Shown here piece by piece: positions 10,301 through 20,331 of a DNA stretch of 64,000 nt. The translations under genes and the position numbers were made by a program. Every line of letters begins with the position of its first letter. Position 1 is the stretch's first letter. This DNA is from Methylorubrum rhodesianum (GTDB lineage: Bacteria; Pseudomonadota; Alphaproteobacteria; Rhizobiales; Beijerinckiaceae), in contig NZ_JACHOS010000007.1 in the NCBI RefSeq assembly GCF_014199985.1, positions 236,858 through 300,857 on the forward strand, given 5' to 3'. The notes under the pieces were generated by a model that saw nothing but the letters and a program-made list of their open reading frames with translations, was not told the origin of the DNA and did no database searches.

Positions 10301-10516
10301 ATGCGCCGCCTGAAGCTCATCGCCGCCCTGGCGCTCGCCGGCGCCGCCACCGGAGCCTGCGCCCCCCATCCGATCGTGGCGCGCGATCCCGTGCCCGCCC
10401 CTTTGCCGGAGGAGGCCTATTCCTGCAGCTCGACCCCGCTGCCGCTGAACGCCTACAAGTCGGATTGCACGCCCGTGCTGCGCGAGCCGCGCGTCGTCCT
10501 GCAGTCGAAAGGCTGA
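10301..10516 (+). CDS. small lipoprotein-like exported protein
   Basis: A 71-residue product beginning MRRLKLIAALALAGAA, with a lipobox-like TGAC at residues 17-20. The mature part has a cysteine pair in CSS...SDC and is otherwise short and proline-rich. No family is recognised. The frame remains open for about 700 bases upstream, but that part is the antisense-free shadow of the aminotransferase gene. The start is fixed by the signal sequence. The role is unknown; an outer- or inner-membrane lipoprotein is inferred. Confidence 0.55.
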   Translation: MRRLKLIAALALAGAATGACAPHPIVARDPVPAPLPEEAYSCSSTPLPLNAYKSDCTPVLREPRVVLQSKG

Positions 10517-10707
10517 GGCTGACGGCCGATCCGTCAACCCTGTCCGTCAACCTTTCCTTGTCACGTCCCGGGGTTTGATCGCAGCTTCGAGACGCCAGCC
10601 CGATCCGACTGCGCTGCGAGCGGCGTCGGCTCATTCCCAGTGTCGATGCGCTCTCAGGCCGGGCGGCACTCGCTCGGCGCAAGAGACTCCAACGACGGAG
10701 CAAGCCC

Positions 10708-11055
10708 GTGGCCCGTGCCCGCCTCCTCCTTGCCGCCTCTCTCCTCGGGCTCGCCGCCCCGGGCGCTGAGGCCCAGAACCTGCAGGACCGTCCCTACGGC
10801 GAGGCGCGGGCCCCCGTGGTGCATCAGGTCGATCCCGACACCGGTCGCTTCCGCGGACCGCCGATCAGCACCGAAGGCCAGGATCTGCGCGCCATCGGCG
10901 CCGTGCCGGTGCCGACCGTCATGAACGGCGGCAGTTTCGGCCCGACCGGCAACGATTACTTCGGCAACGTGCTCATCGCGACGCCGCAGGGCCCGCGCCG
11001 CAACTCGGACGGCTACGTCCTAGCCCCAGCCTACAAGTCCCCGCCCCTGCGCTGA
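10708..11055 (+). CDS. exported hypothetical protein
   Basis: A 115-residue product from GTG 10708, with GGAG seven bases upstream. A typical signal peptide (LLLAASLLGLAAPGAEA, predicted cleavage after AEA near residue 22) precedes a mature part rich in Gly and Pro (TVMNGGSFGPTGNDYFGNV) with no cysteine and no recognised domain. It is probably periplasmic. It stands alone before a long gene-free stretch, so context gives no function. Confidence 0.6.
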   Translation: MARARLLLAASLLGLAAPGAEAQNLQDRPYGEARAPVVHQVDPDTGRFRGPPISTEGQDLRAIGAVPVPTVMNGGSFGPTGNDYFGNVLIATPQGPRRNSDGYVLAPAYKSPPLR

Positions 11056-12001
11056 CGCACCCATCCGACTGCCATCGGCGCCGCTTGGCGGCGGAGACTC
11101 GTGATCGGCCGCGTCCCGCGGTCGAGCACCTGCCCCGGCATCACGCGATCGATCGCTGGATTTCGGGCTCAACGACAGGGCCGTGACCGAGCTCACACCC
11201 CTCATCCAGGCGGCGGCCGAACCCGGAGGTGGATCGGCCGCGACCCTCGAACGGGCGCGCCGGGCGCGGGACTCGACCCGTCCTTAGTGCCGACGCGGGA
11301 GGGACGTTCGCCGCCCCGCGCCCTCTTCGCTTGGATCCGCTCCCTGCACCCGTCTGTGGGTGAGAAGCGGCTGCCCGCGACACGGCCCTTGCTCGCGCAT
11401 CCGTCTCGGATCGCTCTTGGAGTGCCAATTCCGGAAGCAGCGAATCGGGTCGATATCTGCCTCTTCTCCGACCGGCGACCTGTTGCGAATCGATGCCGCA
11501 GACCGTGTCACGAGCGAATCGCGCTCCGTTCAAACGGCACCGGCGCACGACTCGCGTCTCGCCATCCCTGAAGGGCCGATCGGCTGCTGCCTGAGGCATA
11601 CGGCCTGCGCGCTGCTTCCGCGCCTCGGTAGGTTCGACGCAAGCGATCTCTGCAATCGGAAACGACGGGGACAGGGCATGGCGGGACAGCAATCCGTCGG
11701 GCGTTCGCCGTCACTTACAGGGTTGCGAAAAGTCCGCGCCGCTCTCCTCGGATGAGTTGAGGAGACCCCTCACATCCTCATCCTGCAATGCAGCGATTGC
11801 GCTGCAGCAATTCGAAAATTGTCATTATCTTGCATCTTGGCCGTTTCGAAAGGTTCTCAACGGCACGAGGCATTTGCGCTGAACGCCGAAGTTTGGCAAT
11901 CAAGTTCCGCTTCTCCAGGGAGGGCGCCTCAAACCGAGCGACGTCCAATGGCCATCCCGGCCAAGCTCGGCACACTTCCATCAAAATCCAAGGACGCACG
12001 C
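11056..12001 (+). other. gene-free stretch upstream of hppA
   Basis: Nearly 950 bases without a convincing gene. Several frames of 60-180 codons are open on both strands, but they show no family resemblance, ribosome binding site or normal amino-acid use. The last 200 bases fall in GC content and hold two small inverted repeats. They probably contain the hppA promoter and leader. Confidence 0.55.
11789..11818 (+). promoter_or_regulatory. paired stem-loops in the hppA leader
   Basis: A perfect 7-bp stem TGCAGCG / CGCTGCA with loop ATTG (11789-11806) is followed at once by a second inverted repeat, CAATT-CGAA-AATTG (starting at 11808). They sit about 190 bases before the hppA start at the edge of an AT-richer patch. 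A role as operator or leader structure is only inferred. Confidence 0.3.
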
Positions 12002-14134
<2,133 letters not shown>

Positions 14135-14153
14135 GCCGACAACGCCCGAAAAG

Positions 14154-14187
14154 AACAACCCGCCGCGGGCACCCGCGGCGGGTTGTT
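14154..14187 (+). terminator. hppA terminator
   Basis: A nearly loopless perfect 16-bp inverted repeat (AACAACCCGCCGCGGG / CCCGCGGCGGGTTGTT) starts 20 bases after the hppA stop and ends in a T-rich 3' arm. It is the strongest intrinsic terminator in the window. Confidence 0.85.
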
Positions 14188-14224
14188 CTATTCCAGGACT
14201 GTAGCTCCAGCCCCTTGTGTCGGA

Positions 14225-14261
14225 ATCGTCCCGAAAGCCGTCTGCCGGCTTTCGGGACGAT
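14225..14261 (-). terminator. hairpin after the small secreted protein gene
   Basis: A perfect 16-bp stem (ATCGTCCCGAAAGCCG and its complement) with a 5-base loop lies 10 bases past the stop of the leftward gene at 14271. There is no T-run on that strand, so it is a hairpin terminator of uncertain strength. Together with the hppA terminator it isolates the two convergent genes. Confidence 0.55.
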
Positions 14262-14270
14262 GGAAGTGCA

Positions 14271-14513
14271 TCAGTCGCAGGCTTCCTTGGTCACCGTCTT
14301 GCGGTCGCCCATGTCGTTTTCCTTCGTGACGGTCTTGCTGGAGCAGCCGTCCGTACGCTCACGCCGCTCGACCGTGGTCGAGGAGGTGGTGGCGGGGCGG
14401 TCCACAACGACCCGGTCCGGGGCGTCACGCTCGATCACGGTGGTCTGGGCGGAGGCGCCCGAGACACCGGCGAGCGTCAGAACAGCGGCCGCAGCGAGAA
14501 GGGATTTGCGCAT
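14271..14513 (-). CDS. small secreted protein, unknown
   Basis: An 80-residue product with a clear signal peptide (MRKSLLAAAAVLTLAGVSGASA, cleavage near residue 22). The mature region of about 58 residues is Thr/Val/Arg-rich, with an internal near-repeat (SKTVTKE and RKTVTKE) and two cysteines (C57 and C79) that could form a disulfide. No family is recognised. It is probably periplasmic. It is convergent with hppA and closed by its own hairpin. Confidence 0.6.
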   Translation of the reverse strand: MRKSLLAAAAVLTLAGVSGASAQTTVIERDAPDRVVVDRPATTSSTTVERRERTDGCSSKTVTKENDMGDRKTVTKEACD

Positions 14514-15119
14514 GAAAATCCTCCGTATCGGACAATTCTGCGCCAGTAACGGCGGTCGAACCTGAACCGTTCCGACGAATTTGGCGACGCACTCGATCCT
14601 TTTGCCGGGGCGATCGAAGATCCACGACGGACCGCCGGATCATGGGCTTTCACCCGAACCTTCGCGTGTACACACGGTCCACCGCGACGGATCCGCTGAG
14701 ACACGGGGCTGCGAAGAACGGCTGTCCCGATCTGCGGGCGGAACGGTATCGGGACACCGACGCCGCATGAGAGCGAGATCGCAGCCGATCGCTCGCGGTC
14801 CGCAGTATCGGCCGCGTATGGCAGGCCTAAGCGGTGTCTGCTTGGGCCGCTCGGAGGTCCCGTCGGACCGGCCGCCTAGATAGGCGCCGGCCGCGATCGG
14901 CGGGGCTGCCGGCACTGCGCCGACGACCGCCTTTCCGCGCTCTGCCGCCGATTCGCGCCGCCCCTCGACTCGCCGATGCAGGCGGAGCGCGGGATCCGTC
15001 ATGCCGGAGCTTTCGAGAGGGCAACGGAGAGAGCAACGGTTTTGTGAGGGACCTCGGCCGGCGGGGCTGGGGTTGCGCCGAGAGTGTGCGCTCGATCCTC
15101 TCAGCGGAGCTTGCCGACC
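14514..15119 (+). other. gene-free intergenic stretch
   Basis: About 600 bases between divergent genes. Open frames are present on both strands but lack signal sequences, family motifs or ribosome binding sites. I see no tRNA-like fold or strong inverted repeat. It should contain the promoters of the two flanking genes. Confidence 0.5.
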
Positions 15120-16319
15120 ATGACCCGATCCCTGACCGTTCTCGCCGTGGCGTTGCTCACGGGGACGATGGCGAGCCCCCTCCCCGCCTCGGCCCAGGAG
15201 GGGAAGGCCGTGCTCACCAAGGTGGCGGGCTTCGAGCATCAGGTCACTGGCGTCACCGTCGCCCGCGACGGGCGCATCTTCGTCAACTTTCCGCGCTGGA
15301 GCGAGGACGCGCCGATCTCGATGGCCGAACTCAAGGACGGCAAGCCGGTCCCCTATCCAGACGAGCGGTGGAACGCGTGGCGCAACGCGCGGGCCGACGA
15401 ACTGCCGCCCAGGGACCATTTCGTCTGCGTGCAGAGCGTCGTCGCCGATGGGCGGGACCGGCTCTGGGTCGTGGACGCCGCGGCGCCCGCCATGGCGCAC
15501 GTGATCAAGGACGGGCCGAAGCTCGTCGGGATCGACCTGAAGACCAACAAGGTGGTCAAGACGATCTCCTTCGACCCCGACACGGTGCTCCAGGCCTCCT
15601 ATCTCAACGACGTGCGGATCTCGCCGGACGGCAAGACCGCCTACCTCACCGATTCCGGTGCCGAAGGCGCGCTGATCGTCGTCGATCTCGAGGGCGGTAC
15701 GGCCAAGCGCATCCTCTCGGGTGACCCGTCGACCATGCCCGACACATCGGTGACCGTGAGCTACGACGGCAAGCCGCTGCGCCGACCCGACGGGCGCGGC
15801 GTGGCGTTCGCCGCCGACGGCATCGCCCTCTCGAACGACGGCAAGACGCTCTACTGGCAGGCGATCAAGGGTAAGACGCTCTACAGCCTGCCGACCGATG
15901 CCCTGACTGGCTGGACCGCCGCCTCGGTGGTGCCCGACACCCTCACCGACAAGAGTCTCTCGGGCAAGGTCGCGAAGGTCGGAGAGAATGGTGTCGCCGA
16001 CGGCCTGCAGATCGCCCGCCGCGACGGGCGGATGTACGTGACCTCGCCCCAGGACAACGCGGTGAAGGTGCGCGACCTCTCCGGCGGCAATGCCGGAAAG
16101 GGGGACGGCCTGACGACCCTGGTGCAGGATCCCGCCCTGCGCTGGCCGGACACGTTCAGCGAGGGGCCGGACGGGACGATCTACGTCACCACCTCGCACA
16201 TCCAGGATTCGGCCGACTACAAACCCGGCGCGCCGGTCAGCCTGCCAACGGAACTCTGGGCCATCAAGCCGTTGCCCGCCGACGCGACCGGATCCGCCGG
16301 AACCGCGACGGGTCGCTGA
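15120..16319 (+). CDS. yellow/MRJP-like secreted beta-propeller protein
   Basis: A 399-residue product with a signal peptide (MTRSLTVLAVALLTGTMASPLPASA, cleavage near residue 25). The mature protein matches the major-royal-jelly/yellow pattern: FVNFPRWSED near residues 57-66, VCVQSVVADGRDRLWVVDAA, VLQASYLNDVRISPDG, AYLTDSGAEGALIVVD, and a C-terminal WPDTFSEGPDGTIYVTTSHIQ. Family members are six-bladed propellers; some insect ones act on dopachrome, while bacterial ones are uncharacterised. The ATG at 15120 is chosen for the signal peptide and an AGCGGAG about 10 bases upstream. Periplasmic ligand binding is inferred. Confidence 0.85.
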   Translation: MTRSLTVLAVALLTGTMASPLPASAQEGKAVLTKVAGFEHQVTGVTVARDGRIFVNFPRWSEDAPISMAELKDGKPVPYPDERWNAWRNARADELPPRDHFVCVQSVVADGRDRLWVVDAAAPAMAHVIKDGPKLVGIDLKTNKVVKTISFDPDTVLQASYLNDVRISPDGKTAYLTDSGAEGALIVVDLEGGTAKRILSGDPSTMPDTSVTVSYDGKPLRRPDGRGVAFAADGIALSNDGKTLYWQAIKGKTLYSLPTDALTGWTAASVVPDTLTDKSLSGKVAKVGENGVADGLQIARRDGRMYVTSPQDNAVKVRDLSGGNAGKGDGLTTLVQDPALRWPDTFSEGPDGTIYVTTSHIQDSADYKPGAPVSLPTELWAIKPLPADATGSAGTATGR

Positions 16320-16328
16320 TCGGAGCGC

Positions 16329-18056
16329 TCAGCCGTCCTGGAGGGCGGCCGGAGCACCGGCACCGATCAAGTGCGCCCGGAGCGGCTGGGCCCTCCCCGT
16401 CAGCGTCAGTTCCTGAAGCGGGCCGGGGGCGAGGCCGGCGGCCGCGTAGACGGCTTCCGAGACGATCGCGACCTGGCGCATCGGCCCGGTCAGGCCCTCG
16501 AGCCGCGCGGCGACGTTGACCGTGTCGCCGAGAACCGTGAAGCGGGACTCGGTCTCGTCCCCGAGTTCGCCGACGATGGCCAGGCCCGCATGCAGACCGA
16601 CGCCGTAGCGCAGGCGCTCGCCGAGATCGGCGGCGAGCATGCGGTTCAGCTGCTCCACCTGGGCCGCAATGCCGTCGACCGCCTTCAGGGCGGCGCGGGC
16701 GGCGTGTTTCGGGTCGCGGTCGAGACCGAAGATCGCCATCAGCCCGTCGCCGAGATGCTGGTTCACCGATCCGCCTGCCTCGCGCACCGCCCGGCCGACC
16801 GCGCCGAGGAAGCGGCCGATGACGAAGACGGTGTCGTAGGGCAGGTGCTCCTCGGCGAACCGGGTCGAGCCGCGCAGGTCGGCGAACAGTACGACGACGA
16901 ACCGCTCCTCGCCGGTCGCGGCCCGCTCCGTGTCGGGGACGGATCGGGCGCGGGCCTGCGGCGTGAACAGTGGCGCGACGGTGAGGTCGGCCGCCGGCCG
17001 GAGCTGGCAGGCGAGGCGGATGCCGGGGCTCGCGCCGATGCGTTCGAGGACGAGGCGCTCCGCCCGTTCCGGCTCAGGCAGGTGGCGGCTGCGCTCCGGA
17101 TCGACCACCCGGATCCGGCAGGTCGAGCAGCGGCCCCGGCCGCCGCACACGCTCGCATGCGGGATGCGCCCGCGCCGGCTCGCCTCCAGGACGCTGCTGC
17201 CCCGTGGCACCCGGACGGTGCGCCCGTCGGGATAGCCGATGCGCACGAAGCCGCCCCGCGTTTCGGCCAAGGTCCGGGCGCCGCGGGCCAGCACGACGAG
17301 CCCCAGCGCCGTCATATAGGCCGAGAACAAGTCGCGGCGGATCGCGGAGAGCCGCTCTCCCTGCTCCTTCAGGCCGAAATGGTTCGCTCCGAGTTCCTGC
17401 GCCCGCCACGCGGGATCGGCGGCGAGCAGCGCCACGCTGCGTCCGCCCTGGACGATGCCGAGGAGCGCCAGCACCGGCACGAGCACCGCGCCCGCGAGCA
17501 GCCACGGCGCGGCGCGGGGAAAGCCGCGCTTGAGCCGGAGCCAGAAGTAGAGGCCGAAGCAGCCGTGCAGCCACGCCACGACGAGGCCGGTCGCCTGCAT
17601 CATGCCCTGGCCCGGCGCGGCGACCCAGGTGGCGTAGAGAACCTGGGGATAACCCCGGTCGAGCCCCTCCAGGCTCCAGGCGAGACGGGTGCCGACGACG
17701 TGGCTGAGAAGCAGTACCGGCACCGCGAGGCCGAGCAGGAGCTGTGCGGTCTCCGCCGGCCGCACCCGGTAGAAGCGCCGCTCGTAGAAGGCGTGGAGGC
17801 CGAGGACGAGGTGGATGAGAAGCGCGCCGTAGAGGAGCAGCACGGCGGGCGGCGTGCGCCACAGCGCGACCTTCACGGCGAGCCCCGCCTCCAGCGCGCC
17901 GAGGGAGACGTTGCCCAGCGCATGGACCAGCAGATGCGTGAGCACGTAGGCGAACAGTAAGAGGCCGCTGCCGAGGCGAAGCTGCCGCACGCTCGGGCGG
18001 CCCGGCCAGTGCAGGCGGAAGGGGCGGCCAGAACCCGCACGCGCCGCCTGCCCCAC
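16329..18056 (-). CDS. membrane cytochrome-like / 2Fe-2S ferredoxin / class III cyclase fusion
   Basis: A 575-residue protein with three parts. Residues about 25-265 hold six or so membrane helices with histidines inside or near them (H41, H45, H82, H88, H119, H164), which resembles a succinate-dehydrogenase-type cytochrome b. Residues 270-365 are a plant-type [2Fe-2S] ferredoxin domain with C304, C310, C313 and C350. Residues 385-570 are a class III nucleotide cyclase with metal-binding D393 (FADLRGST) and D437 (LGDGLMAIFG) and the VNVAARLE motif. The position usually held by the adenine-selecting lysine appears to be Gln433, so the nucleotide made (cAMP or other) is open. The layout suggests redox-controlled second-messenger synthesis. 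It is convergent with the propeller gene by 9 bases. Confidence 0.9.
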   Translation of the reverse strand: MGQAARAGSGRPFRLHWPGRPSVRQLRLGSGLLLFAYVLTHLLVHALGNVSLGALEAGLAVKVALWRTPPAVLLLYGALLIHLVLGLHAFYERRFYRVRPAETAQLLLGLAVPVLLLSHVVGTRLAWSLEGLDRGYPQVLYATWVAAPGQGMMQATGLVVAWLHGCFGLYFWLRLKRGFPRAAPWLLAGAVLVPVLALLGIVQGGRSVALLAADPAWRAQELGANHFGLKEQGERLSAIRRDLFSAYMTALGLVVLARGARTLAETRGGFVRIGYPDGRTVRVPRGSSVLEASRRGRIPHASVCGGRGRCSTCRIRVVDPERSRHLPEPERAERLVLERIGASPGIRLACQLRPAADLTVAPLFTPQARARSVPDTERAATGEERFVVVLFADLRGSTRFAEEHLPYDTVFVIGRFLGAVGRAVREAGGSVNQHLGDGLMAIFGLDRDPKHAARAALKAVDGIAAQVEQLNRMLAADLGERLRYGVGLHAGLAIVGELGDETESRFTVLGDTVNVAARLEGLTGPMRQVAIVSEAVYAAAGLAPGPLQELTLTGRAQPLRAHLIGAGAPAALQDG

Positions 18057-18446
18057 CGCTCCCGCTCCCTGATTTGAACGCCGTTTCTGCGACCTTCATA
18101 GCGTGGCGCGGCGCAACGACGAAGACGTCTGCCGCGACCACATGGCGGACGTTTCGCCGTCAGGCGCGGCTCGCCGGCATCCTGCGTGACGGCGTCGCGA
18201 CAGCCTCCGAACGCGATCGAGGACCCACGCTCGACGTCGTGCAGGTTTTAGAAGCACGCTCGTTCAGACAAAAAGCAGGTTCGAATGCTTCTAAAATTTG
18301 ACAATGCGCGGTCAGTCCCGATCGTGTCGGATCGAAATATCGGAAGATAGAAACTGATATTGATCTAACTCCGAAGTGCGACTGCGGAAGTTCGAGTCAA
18401 AGCGGTAGGATTGTCCGGATTCGAATCCTCAGGGAAGACCCAAGAC
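18057..18446 (+). other. AT-richer intergenic region before the RTX gene
   Basis: About 390 bases between the divergent cyclase and RTX genes. GC content drops clearly after 18240. A 75-codon frame at 18074 has no supporting features. The notable element is the long-arm inverted repeat at 18246-18296. Confidence 0.5.
18246..18296 (+). promoter_or_regulatory. 11-bp inverted repeat upstream of the RTX gene
   Basis: TTTTAGAAGCA at 18246-18256 is perfectly repeated in inverse as TGCTTCTAAAA at 18286-18296, with 29 bases between. It is AT-rich in a GC-rich genome and lies about 150 bases before the RTX start. It may be a two-site operator or a leader hairpin; the function is inferred. Confidence 0.4.
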
Positions 18447-19562
18447 ATGCCGACGATCCGCGGAACGAATTCGAACGACACCCTCCTGGGCACAACGGAG
18501 GATGACGTCATCGACGGGCTTGGCGGCAACGACAGCCTGACCGGCGGCGCTGGGAGCGATACCCTTCACGGCGGATCCGGCAACGATCGGCTCGACGGGG
18601 GCGCTGGCGCCGACGTCCTCTGGGGAGGGAGTGGGCGGGATACGCTGATCGGTGGCAGCGGCGACCTCTTGTACGGAGAGAGCGGCGACGATCAGTTCAT
18701 CCTGCTGCCGCCGGAGCCGGGCATCCCCTTGGACAGGATCGAGGCGTTCGGTGGGTCGGGCGACGACAGCTTCACCGGCGCGGGATCATACGGATTCCGC
18801 CTGACCCTGCACGGCGATGCCGGTCGCGACAGCTTCACCTTCGACTTCCTTCAGGCGAGCCGTCTGGAAGGAGGCGACGATCGCGATACGTTCGACATCA
18901 ACACGATGTCGGGCGGCACGCTGTCGGGCGACGACGGCAACGACAGCATCCGAATCGGTAGTGCGCTGGGCAGGATCCACGGCGGAAACGGCAATGACAC
19001 GATCGCGATCGGTGCCGCCAAATCGACCGCCTACGTCTACGGCGATAGCGGCAACGACACGATTTCGGTGAATGTCGGACGCGCGGTCGTCGAAGGCGGA
19101 GACGGCAACGACCACCTCACCGGCGGCTATGACCGCTACGTGTCGAGCCAGTTCTACGGCGGCGCCGGCAACGACGTCATCATCAGCCGAGGGCACAATA
19201 TCCTCGATGGCGGCGATGGGCGCGACACGCTGGAGAGCGGCGCCTACCAGAACGTGATGACCGGGGGCGCGGGAGCGGATCGCTTCGTCTATGGCGATCT
19301 CGTGCAACTGGACATGATGGGTGCCGACACCATCACCGACTTCTCGATTGCGGCCAAGGACAAGCTGGACGTGTCGGGACTGCTCGCCAAGGTCGGAGCC
19401 TCTGCCGACGCGTTCGGAGACGGGTGGCTGTCGTTCGCCTCGGTCGATGGATCGACGCAACTCCTCTTCGACAGCGATGGAGGCGCGGATAGCTTCGAGA
19501 CGCTTGTCATACTGCAAGGCGTCGATCTCACGGACGCGCTGTCCGCTGCCTTGATCGTGTGA
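18447..19562 (+). CDS. RTX-type calcium-binding secreted protein
   Basis: A 371-residue, highly acidic protein built from glycine/aspartate nonapeptide repeats (for example [30 protein letters not shown] and later [19 protein letters not shown]). In this family such repeats fold into a calcium-bound beta-roll. The C-terminal part ([33 protein letters not shown]) resembles the serralysin-type C-terminal segment used by type I secretion; the protein ends in short hydrophobic residues (LIV). There is no Sec signal. No catalytic domain is present and no type I exporter gene is adjacent. I prefer ATG 18447 over an in-frame TTG at 18411; AGGGAAG lies upstream. Extracellular location is inferred. 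Confidence 0.88.
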   Translation: MPTIRGTNSNDTLLGTTEDDVIDGLGGNDSLTGGAGSDTLHGGSGNDRLDGGAGADVLWGGSGRDTLIGGSGDLLYGESGDDQFILLPPEPGIPLDRIEAFGGSGDDSFTGAGSYGFRLTLHGDAGRDSFTFDFLQASRLEGGDDRDTFDINTMSGGTLSGDDGNDSIRIGSALGRIHGGNGNDTIAIGAAKSTAYVYGDSGNDTISVNVGRAVVEGGDGNDHLTGGYDRYVSSQFYGGAGNDVIISRGHNILDGGDGRDTLESGAYQNVMTGGAGADRFVYGDLVQLDMMGADTITDFSIAAKDKLDVSGLLAKVGASADAFGDGWLSFASVDGSTQLLFDSDGGADSFETLVILQGVDLTDALSAALIV

Positions 19563-19607
19563 GGCACGACGCCACGCCACGCCGCAGAGGCGGTCGGAGT
19601 CGGCGAC

Positions 19608-20117
19608 TCACAGAGGCAGGGCCAGGACCTCCTCCGGCGTGACGATGCGACCCGCATCGCCGAAGCGGCGCAGCAGCGCCGACTGGCGGAAGCGCGGATC
19701 GCCGGTCACCTCCCGGCCGAGCCAGGCCGGGCGCTCGAAGCTCTGTCCCTCGTCGTCGAGCTCCACCTCGGCCAGGATCATCCCGGTCAGGGTTCCGCCG
19801 TAGACATCGACTTCCCAGATCAGCCCGGCATGCGGCACGCAGTGGCGCGTCTTCTCGATGAAGCAGGTATCGCAGACGAGGCTCAACATCGACTGCGCGT
19901 CGGCGCGCGGGATCTCGTACTCGAATTCCGGTCTCCCGAGACCGACGCGCTCCCCCTTGACCGTCAGCCAGGCCCGATCGTCGTCGAGCCGCACCCGCAC
20001 CTTGTTGCCTGTCGCGAACTGTCCGATCAGGCCATCCGTGAGGCGGCGACGCGAGGTGACCCCCGTCCGCCAGCCCTCATCGGCCACGAGGAATTTCCGC
20101 TCGACCTCGAAACGCAT
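19608..20117 (-). CDS. stand-alone CYTH-domain triphosphatase-like protein
   Basis: A 169-residue protein beginning MRFEVERKFLV, which carries the ExExK signature (E4, E6, K8) of CYTH/triphosphate-tunnel metalloenzymes. Further tunnel residues are visible as KVRVRLDDDRAWLTVKGE and FEYEIP, and ILAEVELDDEGQ matches the late acidic strand. Family members hydrolyse inorganic triphosphate or organic triphosphates with Mg2+. The next gene upstream on the same strand, about 210 bases away, also encodes a CYTH domain, so this region holds two tunnel enzymes in tandem. The substrate is inferred. Confidence 0.88.
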   Translation of the reverse strand: MRFEVERKFLVADEGWRTGVTSRRRLTDGLIGQFATGNKVRVRLDDDRAWLTVKGERVGLGRPEFEYEIPRADAQSMLSLVCDTCFIEKTRHCVPHAGLIWEVDVYGGTLTGMILAEVELDDEGQSFERPAWLGREVTGDPRFRQSALLRRFGDAGRIVTPEEVLALPL

Positions 20118-20331
20118 TACCGCGAAAAACTTTGGTCGCGGAAACGTTCCCGCGCCTTCAGCGAAGCCCCGTTACGGCAGCGTTTGATTGCGTGCAATCG
20201 GGTCTTGTGCAGGCCACGGGCGCAGACCGAGCGGACTTAGAACCCTCTTGGATCCATTGACACGGGAGCCGGGTTCGCATGGTCCCCTCCCGTGGGAAGA
20301 GCGCCCGACCCCGCTCGTGGCGGCAGCCGGC

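Noticed and set aside
11101..11755. Overlapping 70-180 codon frames on both strands before hppA as real genes.
   Set aside because: They lack ribosome sites and signal peptides, and their Arg/Ser/Pro composition is that of non-coding high-GC DNA.
18074..18301. A 75-codon frame between the cyclase and RTX genes.
   Set aside because: Its composition is not protein-like, it has no ribosome site, and it crosses the AT-rich inverted repeat.
18500..19300. The short repeats in this stretch as a CRISPR array or satellite repeat.
   Set aside because: They are in-frame Gly/Asp nonapeptide codons of the RTX protein, with variable spacing and sequence.
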